Positions 13,625 to 16,548 of a stretch of 16,548 nucleotides of DNA are shown one piece after another; the stretch's first letter is position 1; each line of letters opens with the position of its first letter. The stretch covers positions 1 to 16,548 of the forward strand of contig JACCZO010000494.1 of NCBI GenBank assembly GCA_013695925.1, in the 5' to 3' direction. Source of the DNA: Chthoniobacterales bacterium (lineage in GTDB: Bacteria > Verrucomicrobiota > Verrucomicrobiia > Chthoniobacterales > UBA10450). A model generated the notes under the pieces. That model saw only the letters and a program-made list of their open reading frames with translations. It did not search any database and was not told where the DNA came from. A program made the position numbers and the translations under genes.

Positions 13625-13662
13625 CGAAGAAGTTAAGGGTCGCTAGTTGAGAGTTGAGAGAA

Positions 13663-14322
13663 TCAGACGCGGCGCTGTTTCGGCGGGCGGCAACCGTTGT
13701 GCGGCACCGGGGTCACGTCGCGAATGACGGTGAGATCGAGTCCGATAGCCTGGAGCGCGCGGACGGCCGATTCACGACCGGCGCCTGGTCCCCTAACGAG
13801 AACTTCCACTTCCTTCAGGCCGTGGCCCATCGCCTGGCGCGAGGCGTCCTGCGCCACCATCTGGGCGGCGTAGGCGGTGCTTTTGCGCGAGCCTTTGAAC
13901 CCGACTTTACCGGCGCTCGACCAGCCGATCACGTTACCCTGCAGGTCGGTGATGGTGACGATCGTGTTGTTAAAAGTGGAAAGCACGTGGGCATAGCCGG
14001 AGTGCACGTTTTTGCTCCCCTTCGCCTTGATGATCTTAGGCTTCTCGACGTCGTTCGGGTCGAGTGAAAGATTTTCCTTCGGAGCTTCAGCGGCCGGGGC
14101 TTCCGCTTTCTTGGTCTTCCTGGCGGCCTTCGGCTTAGGTTCAGCTTTCGCCGGCGCGGCTTCGCTCTTCGCCTCTGTCGCCGGCGCGGTCTCAGCAGCG
14201 ACCGGAGCTTCCGCTGACTTTTCGGCGGTCGCTTCGACCGGCGTCTCGCTTACGGGAGGAGCGGCCTGCTCTTCGGGGGCCGGCGTCTCAGCGGGTGTTT
14301 GGTTTTCGGATTCTTCAGCCAT
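13663..14322 (-). CDS. rpsK: 30S ribosomal protein S11 with ~95-residue N-terminal extension
   Basis: The C-terminal 125 residues (from about 95) are a standard S11: KNVHSGYAHVLSTFNNTIVTITD, GFKGSRKSTAYAAQMVAQDA, and the end VTPVPHNGCRPPKQRRV. S11 helps form the mRNA path on the 30S platform. Residues 1-94 are an extra region rich in Ala, Glu, Pro and Lys (for example PAKAEPKPKAARKTKKAEAP), with no hydrophobic segment and probably disordered. The start ATG lies 14 nt after rpsM, and the spacer is little more than a CCTAACGA word. No other good start occurs closer to the core: the next Met codons are inside the S11 domain. The extension therefore appears genuine, though a non-ATG internal start cannot be excluded. 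Confidence 0.95.
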   Translation of the reverse strand: MAEESENQTPAETPAPEEQAAPPVSETPVEATAEKSAEAPVAAETAPATEAKSEAAPAKAEPKPKAARKTKKAEAPAAEAPKENLSLDPNDVEKPKIIKAKGSKNVHSGYAHVLSTFNNTIVTITDLQGNVIGWSSAGKVGFKGSRKSTAYAAQMVAQDASRQAMGHGLKEVEVLVRGPGAGRESAVRALQAIGLDLTVIRDVTPVPHNGCRPPKQRRV

Positions 14323-14336
14323 GTCAGTTCGTTAGG

Positions 14337-14732
14337 TTAGACTTTCCCCGTTTTCGCATCCTTGTTCCGAATGACGCCGACGGTCTTGCGCGGCCCCTTC
14401 CGGGTGCGGGCATTGGTCGAGGTGCGCTGTCCGCGGACCGGCAATCCACGGCGATGGCGAATGCCGCGGTAGCAATTGATCGCCTGCAGACGCTTTAAGT
14501 TGCTCTGCGTCTCGCGGCGGAGATCGCCTTCGATCGGGAGCTTGTTGTGCGTGATCGTCTGGATGATTTCGTTGATCTGCTGCGGGGTCAGATCCTTGGC
14601 CCGCAGGTTGGGGTCGATGTTGGTCTGTTCAAGGACGCGCCTGGCGGTCGAAGGACCGACGCCGTAAATATAGGTGAGCGACGCTTCGATGCGTTTATCG
14701 GCGGGAATTTCAACTCCGAGTAATCTTGGCAT
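14337..14732 (-). CDS. rpsM: 30S ribosomal protein S13
   Basis: S13 sits in the 30S head and contacts the P-site tRNA and L5. The 131-residue sequence is standard: MPRLLGVEIPADKRIEASLTYIYGVG, the helix-hairpin region, and the basic tail GLPVRGQRTSTNARTRKGPRK. A good Shine-Dalgarno sequence (AGGAGA) lies about 10 nt before the ATG, in the 9-nt gap after rpmJ. It is followed by rpsK in the expected order. Confidence 0.98.
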   Translation of the reverse strand: MPRLLGVEIPADKRIEASLTYIYGVGPSTARRVLEQTNIDPNLRAKDLTPQQINEIIQTITHNKLPIEGDLRRETQSNLKRLQAINCYRGIRHRRGLPVRGQRTSTNARTRKGPRKTVGVIRNKDAKTGKV

Positions 14733-14741
14733 AACGGTCTC

Positions 14742-14858
14742 CTAGCCCTGTCGCTGTTTATGGCGCAGGTTCTTGCTGCAAATCACGCGCACCACGTTTT
14801 TGCGCTTCACGATCTTGCATCCTTCACAAAGTCTTTTAACTGACGGCCGTACTTTCAT
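14742..14858 (-). CDS. rpmJ: 50S ribosomal protein L36
   Basis: This 38-residue protein reads MKVRPSVKRLCEGCKIVKRK and continues to NLRHKQRQG. Its zinc ligands Cys11, Cys14, Cys27 and His33 are all present, so it is the zinc-binding (C-plus) form. It binds 23S rRNA late in 50S assembly. It lies between infA and rpsM, the normal position. A terminator-like hairpin separates it from infA. Confidence 0.97.
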   Translation of the reverse strand: MKVRPSVKRLCEGCKIVKRKNVVRVICSKNLRHKQRQG

Positions 14859-14872
14859 GGTTTTACGAGACG

Positions 14873-14897
14873 AAAAACGCGGAGCTTTTTCTCCGCG
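14873..14897 (-). terminator. terminator/attenuator hairpin between infA and rpmJ
   Basis: Read on the minus strand, CGCGGAG, a 6-nt loop and CTCCGCG (14897-14878) form a 7-bp stem followed directly by TTTTT (14877-14873). The stem begins right after the infA TAG. This meets the usual rho-independent form, although the operon clearly continues into rpmJ 15 nt later. Partial termination is the simplest reading. Confidence 0.75.
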
Positions 14898-15116
14898 CTA
14901 GCGATGGCGAAAAGTGATTCGCCCCTTCGACAAATCGTAGGGGGAAACTTCTAGCATAACTTTGTCCCCTGGCAAGATGCGAATGAAGTGCATCCGCATT
15001 TTCCCCGAGATATGGGCGAGGACGCAGTGCCCGTTGGGCAGTTCCACCCGGAACATCGTATTCGGCAGGAGCTCGACCACTGTGCCCTCTACCTCAATTG
15101 CGTCTTTGCGCGCCAT
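14898..15116 (-). CDS. infA: translation initiation factor IF-1
   Basis: IF-1 binds the 30S A site during initiation. The 72-residue protein is standard: MARKDAIEVEGTVVELLPNT, the S1/OB fold, and the end YDLSKGRITFRHR. The ATG at 15116 is fixed by the conserved N-terminus. It lies 28 nt inside the 3' end of map, so the two genes overlap in different frames. A terminator-like hairpin follows its stop. Confidence 0.98.
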   Translation of the reverse strand: MARKDAIEVEGTVVELLPNTMFRVELPNGHCVLAHISGKMRMHFIRILPGDKVMLEVSPYDLSKGRITFRHR

Positions 15117-15865
15117 GTCAGGATTTCAGGTTCGTCTTTCGTAATCAAAACCGTGTGTTCGAAATGGGCTGAGGGCAAACCGTCCGAAGTGCAGACCGTC
15201 CAGCCGTCTTCCAACAGGCGCACTCCGGCCCCGCCGAGGTTGATCATCGGCTCGATCGCAAGGGTCATGCCGGGTTTCAGGCGGGGGCCGCTCCCCCGTT
15301 TGCCATAGTTAGGCACCTGCGGTTCTTCGTGCAGCTTCCGGCCGACTCCGTGGCCGACAAATTCCCGCACCACACTGAAATGATGCCGCATCGCCTCTTC
15401 CTCGATCGAAGCGCAGAGATCGCCCAGCCGTTCGCCCGCCATGGCATGGGTGATCGCGCGTTGGAGCGCGCTTTGGGTTACTTCCAGCAACCGCTCGACT
15501 CGCTCATCGATCGTCCCGACCGGAATGGTGGCCGCGGTGTCCCCGACCCAGCCGTCTCGCACTACCCCGATGTCGAGCTTGATGATGTCCCCGTACTGGA
15601 TGCGGCGTTGGCTGCCGATGCCGTGCACGATTTCGTCGTTGAGCGAAATGCAGATGTTTCCTGGAAACACGCGGTGCCCGAGCCGATAACCTAGGAAGGC
15701 GCTGCGCACGCCGGCGTCAGCCATCAGGTCAGCCGCAGCCTGGTCGATTTCCCTGGTCGAAATGCCCGGCCGAATCAGTTCCGCGATCCGCTCCAGGATA
15801 TCGCTCGCCGTGCGGCAAGCGATCCGCATCTTGTCGATCTCCCGAGCCGACTTGATCGGGATCAT
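15089..15865 (-). CDS. map: methionine aminopeptidase, type I
   Basis: Map removes the initiator Met from nascent proteins. The protein has 258 residues. The metal ligands are Asp98, Asp109, His172, Glu205 and Glu236, in LDIGVVRDGWVGDT, FVGHGVG, LAIEPM and AHFEHTV. His81 matches the catalytic His in the NDEIVHG block. It starts MIPIKSAREIDKM at an ATG overlapping the adk stop (ATGA, 15862-15865). At the 3' end it overlaps infA by 28 nt. The last eight residues (WRAKTQLR) are the part encoded over infA and are not conserved. Confidence 0.97.
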   Translation of the reverse strand: MIPIKSAREIDKMRIACRTASDILERIAELIRPGISTREIDQAAADLMADAGVRSAFLGYRLGHRVFPGNICISLNDEIVHGIGSQRRIQYGDIIKLDIGVVRDGWVGDTAATIPVGTIDERVERLLEVTQSALQRAITHAMAGERLGDLCASIEEEAMRHHFSVVREFVGHGVGRKLHEEPQVPNYGKRGSGPRLKPGMTLAIEPMINLGGAGVRLLEDGWTVCTSDGLPSAHFEHTVLITKDEPEILTWRAKTQLR

Positions 15866-16518
15866 TTCACACGCTCTTCGATCAAGGCCGAGATGTCAGC
15901 AAAAACCGTGTCGCGATCCCTGTTTCCATCGATGCGATGGAGCGCGTCGTCTTTTTCGTAGAACGACAGGAGCGGCTCCGTTTTCGTTTTGTATTCGGTC
16001 AACCGCGTCTGCAAAACCGAAGCGTCGTCGTCGTTTCGTCGAATCAGCGGCCCATCGCAATAGGGGCAGATCGGGCGCTCGGCGAAGCCCGCGCTGGTCA
16101 CGCTCGTGGTGAATCCGCAACGGCGGCACTGCAACCGGCTGGCGATGCGATCGCGCACCGTCTCTTCGGAGACTTCGAGCCAGATCGCGAGGTCGAGCGA
16201 GCTGGCTTGCTTTTGCAAAATCTCATTCAGCCGTTCAGCCTGAGTCACCGTCCGTGGAAAACCGTCAAAGACGAAGCCTTCCTTGCCGTGCAGGTTCAGC
16301 CAGTCCTCGATTAGCCTGACGATGATGTCGTCGGGTACGAGACCGCCCTGTTTCGAAACCTCATCCGCTTCCAACCCAAGGGGCGTGCCTAGATCGCGTT
16401 CCCGCCGCAGAATCGCGCCCGGCGAAGTGACCGAGATGGCAAAATGCCGGGTGATCAGTTCCGCCTGGGTTCCTTTTCCGGAACCCGGAGCGCCGAGAAG
16501 CACGATGCGACTTTTCAC
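15862..16518 (-). CDS. adk: adenylate kinase, zinc-LID form
   Basis: Adk balances ATP, ADP and AMP. The 218-residue protein has P-loop GAPGSGKGT (9-17), DGFPRT (85-90) and a long LID with four Cys (131, 134, 151, 154: CRRC and CPYC) that should bind zinc. The NMP-binding SPGAILRRE region has Ser-Pro where many family members have Ser-Thr-Gly-Asp. This is a divergence, but the positions are otherwise typical. The start is GTG at 16518, needed to give MKSRIVLLGAPGSGKGT. It is followed by map with a 4-nt overlap. Confidence 0.95.
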   Translation of the reverse strand: MKSRIVLLGAPGSGKGTQAELITRHFAISVTSPGAILRRERDLGTPLGLEADEVSKQGGLVPDDIIVRLIEDWLNLHGKEGFVFDGFPRTVTQAERLNEILQKQASSLDLAIWLEVSEETVRDRIASRLQCRRCGFTTSVTSAGFAERPICPYCDGPLIRRNDDDASVLQTRLTEYKTKTEPLLSFYEKDDALHRIDGNRDRDTVFADISALIEERVK

Positions 16519-16548
16519 CTAGCGTCCGTAGAGAAAAATTGCCACGCC
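16519..16548 (-). CDS. secY: probable 3' end of secY (fragment)
   Basis: Nine codons ending in TAG (16521-16519) directly precede the adk GTG and read GVAIFLYGR. The call rests on position: secY normally comes just before adk-map-infA-rpmJ. Another frame ends in a TGA overlapping the adk start (GTGA) and reads AWQFFSTDAR. The SecY C-terminus is too variable to decide between them. Confidence 0.4.
   Translation of the reverse strand, partial: GVAIFLYGR

Larger units (their letters stand above)
2396..15314. repeat. dispersed word TCGTTAGG(C) / (G)CCTAACGA
   Basis: Eleven exact TCGTTAGG/CCTAACGA copies were found by eye. They begin at 2396, 4466, 5504, 6271, 6287, 7120, 8608, 10714, 11855, 13792 and 14329. 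Seven extend to the 9-mer TCGTTAGGC. The 6-mer core GTTAGG/CCTAAC occurs at least 18 times, also at 4084, 5281, 7224, 8017, 8848, 12340 and 15308. It occurs in both orientations, inside genes and at junctions, and in all reading frames. Details and a rough expectation are given under findings. Its function is unknown. Confidence 0.7.

Overview
This window is GC-rich and densely coded. It looks like a chromosome segment of a Verrucomicrobiota bacterium, probably a soil Spartobacteria/Chthoniobacterales-type lineage. That assignment is an inference from three things: a DUF6600 secreted protein, futalosine-route menaquinone genes, and REP/RAYT repeats encoding the 'GCQPV' type peptide. No rRNA, tRNA or CRISPR array was seen.

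Layout. (1) 2-126: the 3' end of asd on the + strand and a bidirectional terminator. (2) 138-10323, all on the minus strand and read right to left: mqnE, mqnA, a broken DUF72 gene, recJ, recG, degQ/htrA, then a DUF6600 envelope protein. recJ/recG overlap by ATGA and recG/degQ by TGATG, so the repair helicase, the exonuclease and the protease appear translationally coupled. (3) 10324-10656: a non-coding repeat patch with a CTCGTG-rich inverted repeat, a REP-like hairpin and a perfect 11-bp hairpin around a stop codon. (4) 10657-11855: an Anbu-type proteasome-like protease coupled by ATGA to a four-helix membrane protein. (5) 11958-12976: a DUF2934 protein, a decayed response regulator and a small unknown protein. 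(6) 13013-16548: a minus-strand ribosomal/secretion operon in the order secY(end)-adk-map-infA-rpmJ-rpsM-rpsK-rpsD. It ends in a double hairpin with no rpoA or rplQ after rpsD.

Two signals stand out. First, recG carries an in-frame 605-bp cassette bounded by 28-bp inverted REP sequences. The cassette encodes an apparently complete HUH (RAYT/Y1) transposase domain placed between helicase motif Ia and the conserved VGTHAL segment. The result is an uninterrupted 893-residue RecG-RAYT-RecG polypeptide. Second, the word TCGTTAGGC (complement GCCTAACGA) is scattered through the window far more often than composition predicts, in both orientations and all reading frames. It brings in rare TTA/CTA leucine codons and some stop codons, so it behaves like a DNA-level signal.

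Two genes (DUF72 and the response regulator) show internal deletions plus frameshifts, which suggests ongoing gene loss.
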